Positions 9,277-16,571 of a stretch of 64,000 nt of DNA are shown piece after piece; position 1 is the stretch's first letter; each line of letters opens with the position of its first letter. Source of the stretch: Allotamlana fucoidanivorans (GTDB lineage Bacteria > Bacteroidota > Bacteroidia > Flavobacteriales > Flavobacteriaceae); contig NZ_VDCS01000007.1 in the NCBI RefSeq assembly GCF_006265225.1, positions 185,399 through 249,398 on the forward strand. The letters are read 5' to 3'. The notes under the pieces were generated by a model. It had not been told where the DNA came from. It searched no databases and saw only the letters and a program-made list of their open reading frames with translations. Made by a program: the position numbers and the translations under genes.

Positions 9277-9960
9277 CTATACAGGTATTAAATCAACATC
9301 AAATAAGGTGCTATTGGCTTCTATTTTCACACATTTACCATTGCGATAATGATAAATATTGTACTTACCACCATTAAAGATCACTTTGTACTTACCATGC
9401 CCTAAATATTCTAAACGTACCATGCGTTTTTCAAAATCACAAAACACTTCGCTCACTCCTTTGGGTTCAACAAAAAAGAGGGTTACCAAGTTTCTATGTA
9501 TTTTGGTATGGTTTAGCTGATGGTGCTTATCTGCATTTAGGTTTTTATAGGTAACTCCTTTAAAAACCAACTTATGATTTGCCTTAATTTTATTATTTAC
9601 CTTTCTGAAAATGGAAGAATATGTAAGTAGACCATCTTTATAAATGGATGTTTCCTTCCCAATGATTACAAATTTGAAAAGCGCTTTGGCTTGTATTTTG
9701 CTCTCTAAATAATACGCTATAGAATCTTCACTAAACATTCTATTTATACTAATGGTTCCAATCACATGATTGTTTCTAACCACATTATAAGTTAAATGCG
9801 TATTCGGATCTGTGTTGCTTGCAAAAGAGATAGTTACTGTAAAAAGAGTGAGGAGTAATTTAAGTTTCCAAACCAATTTTTTAAAATCGCCTAACCTTCT
9901 TGAAAAGAACGAGGCCTTTTTCGCTTTTCTTATCAGATATAAAATTAACATGGGTATCAT
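9277..9960 (-). CDS. DUF6134-like exported protein
   Basis: 227 residues from the ATG at 9960. The N-terminus is long and basic before the hydrophobic core (..KLKLLLTLFTVTISFASN), so a later start is possible: a TTG just before VWKLK, near 9875, would leave a normal signal peptide. The mature part (about 180 residues) is beta-rich with motifs such as NHVIGTISINR and YKDGLLTYSS that I associate with the DUF6134 family, whose function is unknown. It is the first gene after the AraC-type regulator and probably starts the operon. A periplasmic location is inferred from the signal sequence. Confidence 0.7.
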   Translation of the reverse strand: MIPMLILYLIRKAKKASFFSRRLGDFKKLVWKLKLLLTLFTVTISFASNTDPNTHLTYNVVRNNHVIGTISINRMFSEDSIAYYLESKIQAKALFKFVIIGKETSIYKDGLLTYSSIFRKVNNKIKANHKLVFKGVTYKNLNADKHHQLNHTKIHRNLVTLFFVEPKGVSEVFCDFEKRMVRLEYLGHGKYKVIFNGGKYNIYHYRNGKCVKIEANSTLFDVDLIPV

Positions 9961-9961
9961 G

Positions 9962-9990
9962 ACAGTAAGTTTAATGGTTTTGCTTACTGT
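9962..9990. repeat. 8-bp inverted repeat before the DUF6134-like gene
   Basis: Arms ACAGTAAG (9962-9969) and CTTACTGT (9983-9990) with a 13-base spacer, directly upstream of the ATG at 9960 on the minus strand. In RNA it would form a hairpin over the ribosome-binding region; in DNA it could be an operator for the adjacent AraC-type regulator. No poly-T tail, so it is not a terminator. Confidence 0.4.
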
Positions 9991-10083
9991 AAAATTATTA
10001 CCAAGACATAGAACGACTATCCCAATTAGTCTAAGATGTAATTTTCTGGATGTCCAACGATAATTTCGGACAGTTAATACTTT

Positions 10084-11226
10084 TTAAAATTGTGCTCTGT
10101 AAGTTGAAGGGGTTTCTGAAGTAAATTTCTTGAATGCCGCATAAAATGTCGACTTAGAATTAAATCCACATTCTAAACCTATGGCGACAATGGTATAATC
10201 ACTAAAGTCATCGTTAGACAAAAACTTTTTGGCCTGTTTTACGCGAAGTGAATTAATAAAATCGGAAAAATTATAGTCACTATACGAATTTATAAGCTTT
10301 GAAAAATAACTTTTGCTCATTCCCAATTCTGATGCTACAGATTCCATACTTAACAAGGGATCTAAATAAAGCTTATTCTTGATAATGTAATTTTTAATCT
10401 TGTCAAAATCGGCTTGATGCTTTTTATTAAAAAAATCATCTTTATCATTATCTAAGCTTGATGGGTTGATATTTCCAATGCCAAGTTCTTCTGCTGCCAA
10501 AGAACTTCTTAGTGAAATTCTATCTTTTATAACATTGTACTTATAAAAGCCTTGATACCCTAACCAATATAGTAAAACGGACATACTAAAACGCAGAAGC
10601 AGATAAACCATATCATTTCCTGTAAAAAGATTTACGGTTAATGCAATGGCCCAACAACCAATAATGATAAAGCCAAACCGAACAAACCATTTTAGCCAAT
10701 TTAAATCATCATAAGATAATATGTACGAGGTTAAACGTTGTCTATTAAAAATTATAAAGCAGGCATTAGTAAAGAGAAATATAATATAAAACAGATTAAA
10801 ATAGTCTTCAATAAAAGTGTAATACTCTAACAAGATAGTATTTCTGTCGGGCACTTCATAATACACATAAGACATTAAACAGAGTCTTAATATAACTTCT
10901 ACTATAAATATTATAATAGTAGTCTTTAAAAAACTTCTTACCTTATCTTGCACTTTAGTAAAGTGAATAGTAAAGGCATAAAACATGGGTACTATTAAAA
11001 AATACCATGGTACTAAAAAGTTCTTGAAAAAAAACAACTCTGAAGAATAACCGTTTTCAATTAACCAGCGTTGTAAATTATTTAGTGAAATAAATAAAAC
11101 TGTTAAATTTAAAAACACGATGGTTTTATTGGTTTTCTTTTTAACACATGAGGTTACAAGGTTAAAGCCTAAACCCTGTACTACTCCAGCTATGAGCAAA
11201 AAATTAATAATACCTTCTAAGTTCAT
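10084..11226 (-). CDS. Membrane-anchored AraC-family regulator
   Basis: 380 residues. The N-terminal two-thirds hold about seven hydrophobic segments (roughly 5-25, 35-55, 70-88, 100-120, 143-160, 180-203, 207-225). The C-terminal 100 residues form an AraC/XylS double helix-turn-helix (ASELGMSKSYFSKLIN ... GLECGFNSKSTFYAAFKK). Such regulators stay in the membrane, and the ligand is probably sensed there. It lies 123 bp upstream of the DUF6134-like gene, same strand, so it most likely controls the desaturase/SDR cluster. Control of that operon is inference from position. Confidence 0.88.
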   Translation of the reverse strand: MNLEGIINFLLIAGVVQGLGFNLVTSCVKKKTNKTIVFLNLTVLFISLNNLQRWLIENGYSSELFFFKNFLVPWYFLIVPMFYAFTIHFTKVQDKVRSFLKTTIIIFIVEVILRLCLMSYVYYEVPDRNTILLEYYTFIEDYFNLFYIIFLFTNACFIIFNRQRLTSYILSYDDLNWLKWFVRFGFIIIGCWAIALTVNLFTGNDMVYLLLRFSMSVLLYWLGYQGFYKYNVIKDRISLRSSLAAEELGIGNINPSSLDNDKDDFFNKKHQADFDKIKNYIIKNKLYLDPLLSMESVASELGMSKSYFSKLINSYSDYNFSDFINSLRVKQAKKFLSNDDFSDYTIVAIGLECGFNSKSTFYAAFKKFTSETPSTYRAQF

Positions 11227-11518
11227 TCAGAGTTCAATCTTATCATCTAAACTAACGGATTACACTTCTCTAAGATAATAAAAAAAGTGTAGTAATTATT
11301 TACACCATCAAAAACAAACTACTACAAAACACTAATTACCAAATGATTAAATACGGAAAAACTTTAGCACAAAGTACGCCTTTTGGAAGGTTTCAAAAAA
11401 CATTTTAACTTACTAATACATTAACATTTGTGCAAACAAACTGTTAAACCCTGTTAAAAACTTGGCTTTCACAAAATAAAATCTATCTTATTCGTTCACC
11501 TTAAACGCAAAAGATACC

Positions 11519-11893
11519 ATGATTTATTCTGAAAAAGAGAAATATTCTGAAGTACTGGAAGATTCCATAAACTATTTACAAAACCGCGGATATAAAAATA
11601 TCAAAGCCGATATGGATGGTTATGAATCGCCCAAATCATATACAAAAAAAGGCACAAATATTTCAATTACCCCAGATATTGTTGCTATTAAAGAAGGAAG
11701 AAAACACATTTTTGATATCAGTTTAAAATCTGAAAAACCGCAACTCTTAAAATCGAAATGGCTATTTTTAAACACGCTAAGTCGATTAAAATCACATCAT
11801 TTTAAGCTCATCACAAAAAAAGGGCATTATAAATTCACTGAAGACATGCTAGAGGATGTTAACTTGAGCAACAAAAACCTTATTAAAATTTAA
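11519..11893 (+). CDS. Small conserved-looking protein, possible nuclease-like fold
   Basis: 124 residues, no signal peptide or membrane segment, rich in lysine. Secondary structure looks like helix (5-22), strand, then TPDIVAIKEGRKHIFDISLK (51-70), then a helix (77-90) and strands. The TPD followed by a short hairpin and FDISLK recalls the PD-(D/E)xK nuclease layout, but the third motif residue is Ser rather than Lys, so catalysis is doubtful. It is divergent from the AraC-type regulator and upstream of rpoD with a 149-bp gap. Function unknown. Confidence 0.65.
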   Translation: MIYSEKEKYSEVLEDSINYLQNRGYKNIKADMDGYESPKSYTKKGTNISITPDIVAIKEGRKHIFDISLKSEKPQLLKSKWLFLNTLSRLKSHHFKLITKKGHYKFTEDMLEDVNLSNKNLIKI

Positions 11894-12029
11894 GCGTATT
11901 TCAAAACAAATGCACCCGTGTCATTTGTCTTTAAAATCGTAATGATAAAAAACATGTAATTTTTTGTAACATTTTTTCACTCTTTTACGTATAACTAATG
12001 AATGCCCTATTTATTCACAATAAAATTAC

Positions 12030-12034
12030 AGGAG
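12030..12034 (+). promoter_or_regulatory. Shine-Dalgarno AGGAG before rpoD
   Basis: AGGAG lies 8 bp before the rpoD ATG at 12043. Bacteroidota genes commonly lack such sites, so a near-perfect one with good spacing is notable and fixes the start. Confidence 0.7.
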
Positions 12035-12042
12035 AATATTAG

Positions 12043-12906
12043 ATGAGACAACTTAAAATTACGAAGCAGGTTACCAATAGAGAAACTGCATCGTTAGATA
12101 AATACCTGCAAGAAATTGGCAAGGTAGATCTTATTACTGCAGACGAAGAAGTAGAATTAGCGCAACGTATCAAGGCTGGAGATCAAATTGCTTTAGAAAA
12201 GTTAACAAAAGCTAATTTACGTTTCGTGGTATCAGTTGCAAAACAATACCAAAATCAAGGTTTAACCCTGCCAGATTTAATAAACGAAGGTAATCTTGGT
12301 TTAATTAAAGCAGCACAACGATTTGATGAAACGCGTGGTTTCAAGTTTATTTCTTATGCTGTTTGGTGGATTAGACAATCCATTTTACAAGCCTTAGCGG
12401 AGCAATCTCGAATTGTACGTTTGCCACTCAATAAAATTGGATCTATTAACAAAATTAATAAAACCTTTGCTTTTTTAGAGCAAAGCCATGAGCGTCCGCC
12501 TTCTGCTGAAGAAATTGCAAAAGAGCTAGACATGACCATAAATGATGTTAAAGAGTCTATGAAAAACTCAGGACGTCATGTAAGTATGGATGCGCCTTTA
12601 GTTGAAGGAGAAGATTCTAATCTGTATGATGTTTTAAATTCTGGTGAATCTCCAAATCCAGATAAAGAGTTATTACATGAGTCTTTACGCACCGAAATTG
12701 AACGTGCTCTAGAAACGTTAACGCCTCGTGAAGCCGATGTGATTCGTTTATATTTTGGTTTAGGAAACCAACACCCTATGACCTTAGAAGAAATTGGCGA
12801 AACATTTGATTTAACACGTGAGCGTGTAAGACAAATTAAAGAAAAAGCGATTAGACGATTAAAACACACCTCTAGAAGTAAAATATTAAAGACCTATTTA
12901 GGATAG
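12043..12906 (+). CDS. rpoD: RNA polymerase primary sigma factor RpoD/SigA
   Basis: 287 residues. Sigma-70 regions are all visible: region 1.2 ([16 protein letters not shown]), region 2 with the core-binding and -10-melting helix ([33 protein letters not shown]), region 3 ([14 protein letters not shown]) and region 4 with the -35-binding HTH ([29 protein letters not shown]). The short N-terminus without region 1.1 is the usual Bacteroidota form. It directs transcription from the TTG/TAnnTTTG promoters seen elsewhere in this window. Monocistronic, with a strong terminator behind it. Confidence 0.98.
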   Translation: MRQLKITKQVTNRETASLDKYLQEIGKVDLITADEEVELAQRIKAGDQIALEKLTKANLRFVVSVAKQYQNQGLTLPDLINEGNLGLIKAAQRFDETRGFKFISYAVWWIRQSILQALAEQSRIVRLPLNKIGSINKINKTFAFLEQSHERPPSAEEIAKELDMTINDVKESMKNSGRHVSMDAPLVEGEDSNLYDVLNSGESPNPDKELLHESLRTEIERALETLTPREADVIRLYFGLGNQHPMTLEEIGETFDLTRERVRQIKEKAIRRLKHTSRSKILKTYLG

Positions 12907-12981
12907 TAATATTTAAAAATTACGACTAAATAAAGGTAACAACAGTTACAATATAACTGTTCGTTTTTTGATTGATGAAAG

Positions 12982-13006
12982 AACCCCCGGCTGATTACCG
13001 GGGGTT
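12982..13006 (+). terminator. Rho-independent terminator after rpoD
   Basis: Nine-bp stem AACCCCCGG (12982-12990) / CCGGGGGTT (12998-13006) with a 7-base loop, followed by a T-rich tract (TGTTCTTTT). It is the most GC-rich hairpin in the surrounding AT-rich sequence. Confidence 0.9.
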
Positions 13007-13051
13007 TGTTCTTTTGTATATTTAAATTTCATGAGAACAAAAAGACTTTTC

Positions 13052-13059
13052 TATATTTG
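13052..13059 (+). promoter_or_regulatory. -7 box (TATATTTG) upstream of rpe
   Basis: Exact match to the Bacteroidota -7 consensus TAnnTTTG, 26 bp before the rpe start. I do not see a clear -33 TTG at the expected distance, so the match rests on one box. Confidence 0.55.
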
Positions 13060-13085
13060 CAAAAATTAAATACAATATTCACAAT

Positions 13086-13748
13086 ATGAGTTCTAAGTTA
13101 ATTGCGCCATCTATGCTTGCAGCAGATTTTGGTAATTTACAGCGTGATACCGAAATGGTTAACAACAGTGATGCCGATTGGTTTCACATAGATGTTATGG
13201 ACGGGCATTTTGTACCTAACATCTCTTATGGCATGCCTGTAATTCAAACCATTAAAAAACACGCTACCAAGCCTCTTGATGTGCATTTAATGATAGAAAA
13301 ACCTGAACGTTATATTGAAGAATTCGCCAAAGTTGGAGCCGATATTATCACAGTACATTATGAATCTACGGTGCATCTACACAGAACCTTACGTCAAATT
13401 AAAGCCGCAGGATGTAAAGCAGGTATTGTACTTAATTTAACAACTCCTGTATCAGTTCTTGAAGACATTTTACCAGAATGTTTTATGGTTTTACTTATGT
13501 CTATTAATCCTGGGTTTGGCGGACAACAGTTTGAGGACATCACCTATAACAGAGTTAAAAAACTCCGCAACATGATAGATGAGCAAGGGCTACATACGCA
13601 TATTGAAATTGACGGTGGTGTTACCGATAAAAACATAAAACAACTGGTTGAAGCTGGTGCTGATGTGTTTGTTGCAGGAAGTCATGTATTTAAAAGTGGC
13701 AACCAAACAGAAACCATCAAAACATTAAAGGAACTGGCTAATTCTTAA
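13086..13748 (+). CDS. rpe: Ribulose-phosphate 3-epimerase
   Basis: 220 residues, the usual length. TIM-barrel signatures: SMLAADFGNL at the start, WFHIDVMDGHFVPNIS with the metal-binding His/Asp, DVHLMIEKPERYI, MSINPGFGGQQF and EIDGGV with the second catalytic Asp. It interconverts ribulose 5-phosphate and xylulose 5-phosphate in the pentose phosphate pathway, in the cytoplasm. Its stop codon overlaps the stop of the convergent CBS gene (TTAA at 13745-13748). Confidence 0.98.
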   Translation: MSSKLIAPSMLAADFGNLQRDTEMVNNSDADWFHIDVMDGHFVPNISYGMPVIQTIKKHATKPLDVHLMIEKPERYIEEFAKVGADIITVHYESTVHLHRTLRQIKAAGCKAGIVLNLTTPVSVLEDILPECFMVLLMSINPGFGGQQFEDITYNRVKKLRNMIDEQGLHTHIEIDGGVTDKNIKQLVEAGADVFVAGSHVFKSGNQTETIKTLKELANS

Positions 13749-14164
13749 AATTGTTTGGAAAAATAGTTTAGTAAATCTGAAGTCGTAACAATACCTTTTA
13801 AAAATCCATTTTCAACTACTGGCAAAGCATGAAAAGGGGCTTTAGCTAAAATGTTTGATGCCTCTCTTACGCAGGTGTCCTCGGTAACGGTTATGACATG
13901 CTTGGCCATAACCTGTTCAATTGAAAACATATTATAAACCACAGTATCGATTCTTTCCTCTGATGTTGATGAAGTTTCAGCAAAACTTATACGCATCAAA
14001 TCTGTATAACTAAGCATACCAATTACCATTTCTCTTGAAACTATTGGAATATGCTTTATTTTATATCTTTTAAAAAGTCTGTCTGCTTTTTCTAAGTCAT
14101 CCTCTCTGGTTAAAGCAATAACACGCTTTGTCATGATTGAGGATATTGGTGTACAATTTCTCAT
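13745..14164 (-). CDS. CBS-domain pair protein, copy 1
   Basis: 139 residues made of two CBS domains and little else (about 5-60 and 78-135). Typical CBS phrases: VIALTREDDLEKADRLFKRYKIKHIPIV and FLKGIVTTSDLLNYF. Stand-alone CBS pairs bind adenine nucleotides and regulate partner proteins; no partner is fused here. It is a clear paralogue of the next gene upstream (14260-14682), with the same NMFSI(E/G)Q(V/I)M linker, so a tandem duplication. Convergent with rpe. Confidence 0.9.
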   Translation of the reverse strand: MRNCTPISSIMTKRVIALTREDDLEKADRLFKRYKIKHIPIVSREMVIGMLSYTDLMRISFAETSSTSEERIDTVVYNMFSIEQVMAKHVITVTEDTCVREASNILAKAPFHALPVVENGFLKGIVTTSDLLNYFSKQF

Positions 14165-14259
14165 TCTTTTAAACTAAACATTAAAAACGCACATAACGGA
14201 AATAGCCTTAACAGCCATACAAACACAACTACCTTCTGAATCTCAATTATGAGTATGTA

Positions 14260-14682
14260 CTAAAAGTGATTCAGTAAGTATTTTATAAGATCGGTTGTTG
14301 TAACGATACCAACTAAAATGGAATTGCTCACAACTGGTAATGCATGAAACTCTTTAGTTGCAAAAATTTCGGCCACATCCTTAATTGAACTAGATGACGA
14401 TATTGTAACAATATTCCTAGTCATTATTTGCCCAATACTAAACATATTATAAACGGCCACATCCGTATCGTCATTATAATCATTATTAGTCATATCTGGA
14501 AAACTAAAACGTAATAAATCAGTATAGCTTAACATACCTATTACAACTCCATCAGTCACTACAGGAATATGCCTAATTCTATGCTGTTTAAACAATTGCT
14601 CCGCTTTTTCTAAACTATCGTCTTTATGCAATGTAATAACAGGCGATGTCATTATCATTGAAATTGGTGCTTTCCGTATCAT
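14260..14682 (-). CDS. CBS-domain pair protein, copy 2
   Basis: 140 residues, two CBS domains (about 5-60 and 80-137), paralogous to the copy at 13745-14164 across the full length (RHIPVVTDGVVIGMLSYTDLLR versus KHIPIVSREMVIGMLSYTDLMR regions). It is upstream in the pair, with 95 bp to the next copy. The region before its start holds palindromes that may be operators, one of them of the FNR/CRP form. Likely an adenylate-sensing regulator; target unknown. Confidence 0.9.
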   Translation of the reverse strand: MIRKAPISMIMTSPVITLHKDDSLEKAEQLFKQHRIRHIPVVTDGVVIGMLSYTDLLRFSFPDMTNNDYNDDTDVAVYNMFSIGQIMTRNIVTISSSSSIKDVAEIFATKEFHALPVVSNSILVGIVTTTDLIKYLLNHF

Positions 14683-14729
14683 AATCTTATCGTTTTAATT
14701 TAGCTTTCACTAAAGTTAGAAAAACAACG

Positions 14730-14754
14730 CATAAAATTTTATGATAAAAATCAT
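14730..14754. promoter_or_regulatory. Two palindromes upstream of the CBS gene, one FNR/CRP-like
   Basis: A 14-bp palindrome CATAAAATTTTATG at 14730-14743 is followed by ATGAT-AAAA-ATCAT at 14741-14754. The second matches the spacing of CRP/FNR-family sites (TTGAT-N4-ATCAA) with one changed outer base per arm. They lie about 50-70 bp before the CBS gene start. Binding by a CRP/FNR regulator is inference. Confidence 0.45.
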
Positions 14755-14889
14755 GTTAATTGGCATATAACGTGTTAATATTGAAATACTTCCCCATATC
14801 GATTAATTTTTAAAAGCTCGTAATTTTTCACTATTTTATACCTATTAATATCAACACTGTTTAGTTTTATAACTAACCTCTTCCCCAAA

Positions 14890-14911
14890 TTTTATGCGTG
14901 AGTGCATAAAA
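14890..14911. repeat. 8-bp inverted repeat upstream of the CHRD gene
   Basis: Arms TTTTATGC (14890-14897) and GCATAAAA (14904-14911), spacer 6. The half-site GCATAAAA also occurs at 14729-14736 on the other side of the same divergent intergenic region, which suggests a shared operator. It lies 23 bp before the CHRD start, so it could also be an RNA hairpin in the leader. Confidence 0.4.
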
Positions 14912-14934
14912 CTGAATACTAAAAAAAACTTATT

Positions 14935-15501
14935 ATGATTAAAAGTTACAACCTTGTAATGCACAAAATGGTATTTTTTGTGCTTAGTGGCATGTTGTTA
15001 ACATGCTCTAGCGAACCACTTATCACTTCAACCTCCGAAGCAGATGTAACGAGCTTAGACAGCAAAATCACAATTCAAAAAGATGCGAATAAAAGCAACA
15101 GACTCCATTTTACTGCTTCCTTAAAAGGCAGTAATGAAACAACACCTAATGATTCAAATGCTACCGGACAAGCCATTGTTCATATAAACAAGGAGGAAAC
15201 CATGATTCATTATAAATTAATTGTTTCTAATATTGAAAATGTTACTATGGCTCATTTTCATATGGGGGCCGCTGGAACTAATGGAGGTGTTGTGGTTTGG
15301 CTTTATGATAACAGAACTGGGCAGCCCTCAGGTATTTTTAATGGTGTTCTTGCAGAAGGATATATAAATGAAAGCGATCTAACTGGAGGCTTAACTGGAA
15401 AAACTATTGGAGATTTAGTTGAAGCCATAAGAGATGGACTCATATATGTAAATGTACATACCACGGCTATTGGAAGCGGAGAAATAAGAGGTCAATTATA
15501 A
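14935..15501 (+). CDS. CHRD-domain lipoprotein
   Basis: 188 residues. The N-terminus has a lipoprotein signal with lipobox LLTC (Cys near residue 24). The C-terminal 130 residues are one CHRD domain: LHFTASLKGSNETTP, MAHFHMGAAGTNGGVVVWLYD and VNVHTTAIGSGEIRGQL. CHRD domains are named from chordin and are common in bacterial surface or exported proteins; their biochemical role is not settled. It stands alone, divergent from the CBS pair, with a strong bidirectional hairpin behind it. Confidence 0.88.
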   Translation: MIKSYNLVMHKMVFFVLSGMLLTCSSEPLITSTSEADVTSLDSKITIQKDANKSNRLHFTASLKGSNETTPNDSNATGQAIVHINKEETMIHYKLIVSNIENVTMAHFHMGAAGTNGGVVVWLYDNRTGQPSGIFNGVLAEGYINESDLTGGLTGKTIGDLVEAIRDGLIYVNVHTTAIGSGEIRGQL

Positions 15502-15524
15502 CAGTACCTATTAGTTAAAAGAAC

Positions 15525-15563
15525 AATAAAGCTACTTAAATCTATGGATTAAGTAGCTTTATT
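15525..15563. terminator. Bidirectional terminator between CHRD and M90 peptidase genes
   Basis: Perfect 15-bp stem AATAAAGCTACTTAA (15525-15539) / TTAAGTAGCTTTATT (15549-15563) with a 9-base loop between two convergent genes. T-rich on both sides, so it can serve either strand. Confidence 0.85.
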
Positions 15564-15579
15564 ATATAAAAACATATGC

Positions 15580-16446
15580 TCAATAATTTGCAAACTTAAA
15601 ATTTAACATTTGCCTTACCTTAGCATAAACCTCAGGAAAATTAGCCTGAAACTCTTTTGGCGTCTCAATAAACGTTTCCATCAATACGGCGAGAAACTCA
15701 AACTGATTAGTAAAGGCGTAATTTCTAAAATATCCAGATGATAATAGCGTTTCCCTAAGTTCAGGTCTGTGTTGTAAAAGCTCTTTCAATTCTTTAAAGG
15801 AATCACTAAAAATGGTTGAACTTATATCGCGTTCTTTTATACTATTAATGTGAATGGCGTGGGTAAACTCATGTATACCTAAATTCAAATTATCATTGCT
15901 TATATCTAATCCCAATTTAAAATCTTCCCAACTAAGCACCAGCACTCCTAATCGGGGGTTAAACTCGCCCTTATGAAATGTTTTATTAGTATTTGAATAA
16001 AATGCTTTTGGATAAATCATAATTTTAGAAATAATCCCAATATAATAATCCCTAAAACCAAATGTTAACATAACGGCTGTGGCCGAAATTAATACCTTTA
16101 CTTCATCGTTTACTTGAAATCCTTCCCTTCCTAAAAAGTCTTTATCAGACATAAAAGAGACCAAACGGTGCTCAAAGTAACCACGATATTTCTTATCCAA
16201 CTTGTTGAAAAACGGAAAGTCTTGCTGCAACACATGTCTTTGCTGTTTTGAAAGTTTTTTTGACCTTAAATAAAAATGGGTATACCAAGGTTTCATATAC
16301 TTTAGCACGTATCCCATTTCTAACATTTTAAGAGCATAATGTAAAATCAAATAAAACAAGACTGCAATGCAACCAGCCAGAATAATTTTACTTACAAGTA
16401 CATCTGAATCAAATAGCACTAAAACCATTATATTAAGATAAATCAA
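15580..16446 (-). CDS. mtfA: M90-family zinc metallopeptidase (MtfA-like)
   Basis: 288 residues. An N-terminal membrane segment (about 17-38) precedes a soluble domain carrying HEFTH, the zinc-binding HExxH, and conserved phrases of the M90/MtfA group (FLGREGFQVNDEVKVLISATAVMLTFG; LGVLVLSWEDF). In Escherichia coli MtfA is a peptidase that interacts with the glucose repressor Mlc; that partner is not expected here, so only the peptidase identity is transferable. Start and length suit the family plus a membrane anchor. It is followed by the CHRD-side terminator. Confidence 0.9.
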   Translation of the reverse strand: MIYLNIMVLVLFDSDVLVSKIILAGCIAVLFYLILHYALKMLEMGYVLKYMKPWYTHFYLRSKKLSKQQRHVLQQDFPFFNKLDKKYRGYFEHRLVSFMSDKDFLGREGFQVNDEVKVLISATAVMLTFGFRDYYIGIISKIMIYPKAFYSNTNKTFHKGEFNPRLGVLVLSWEDFKLGLDISNDNLNLGIHEFTHAIHINSIKERDISSTIFSDSFKELKELLQHRPELRETLLSSGYFRNYAFTNQFEFLAVLMETFIETPKEFQANFPEVYAKVRQMLNFKFANY

Positions 16447-16499
16447 TTTGTTTTAAAGAAACAAATAAAAACTTAAATAACTACCTTCTAAATAAAAAA

Positions 16500-16532
16500 A
16501 GGCAAATAGAGTCCTCAAACCCCTATTTGCCT
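16500..16532 (-). terminator. Terminator of the catabolic operon
   Basis: Ten-bp perfect stem AGGCAAATAG (16500-16509) / CTATTTGCCT (16523-16532). Read on the minus strand it is followed by seven or more T residues. It closes the operon 40 bp after the GH117 stop and may also stop readthrough from the other side. Confidence 0.88.
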
Positions 16533-16571
16533 AAAAAATATATGTACTTTAGGTATTCTCTTTAAAACCTA

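Noticed and set aside
16440..16571. Possible attachment-site repeat of the tRNA-Arg 3' end at the far side of the operon
   Set aside because: No matching stretch of the tRNA 3' end could be seen here; only the terminator hairpin is present.
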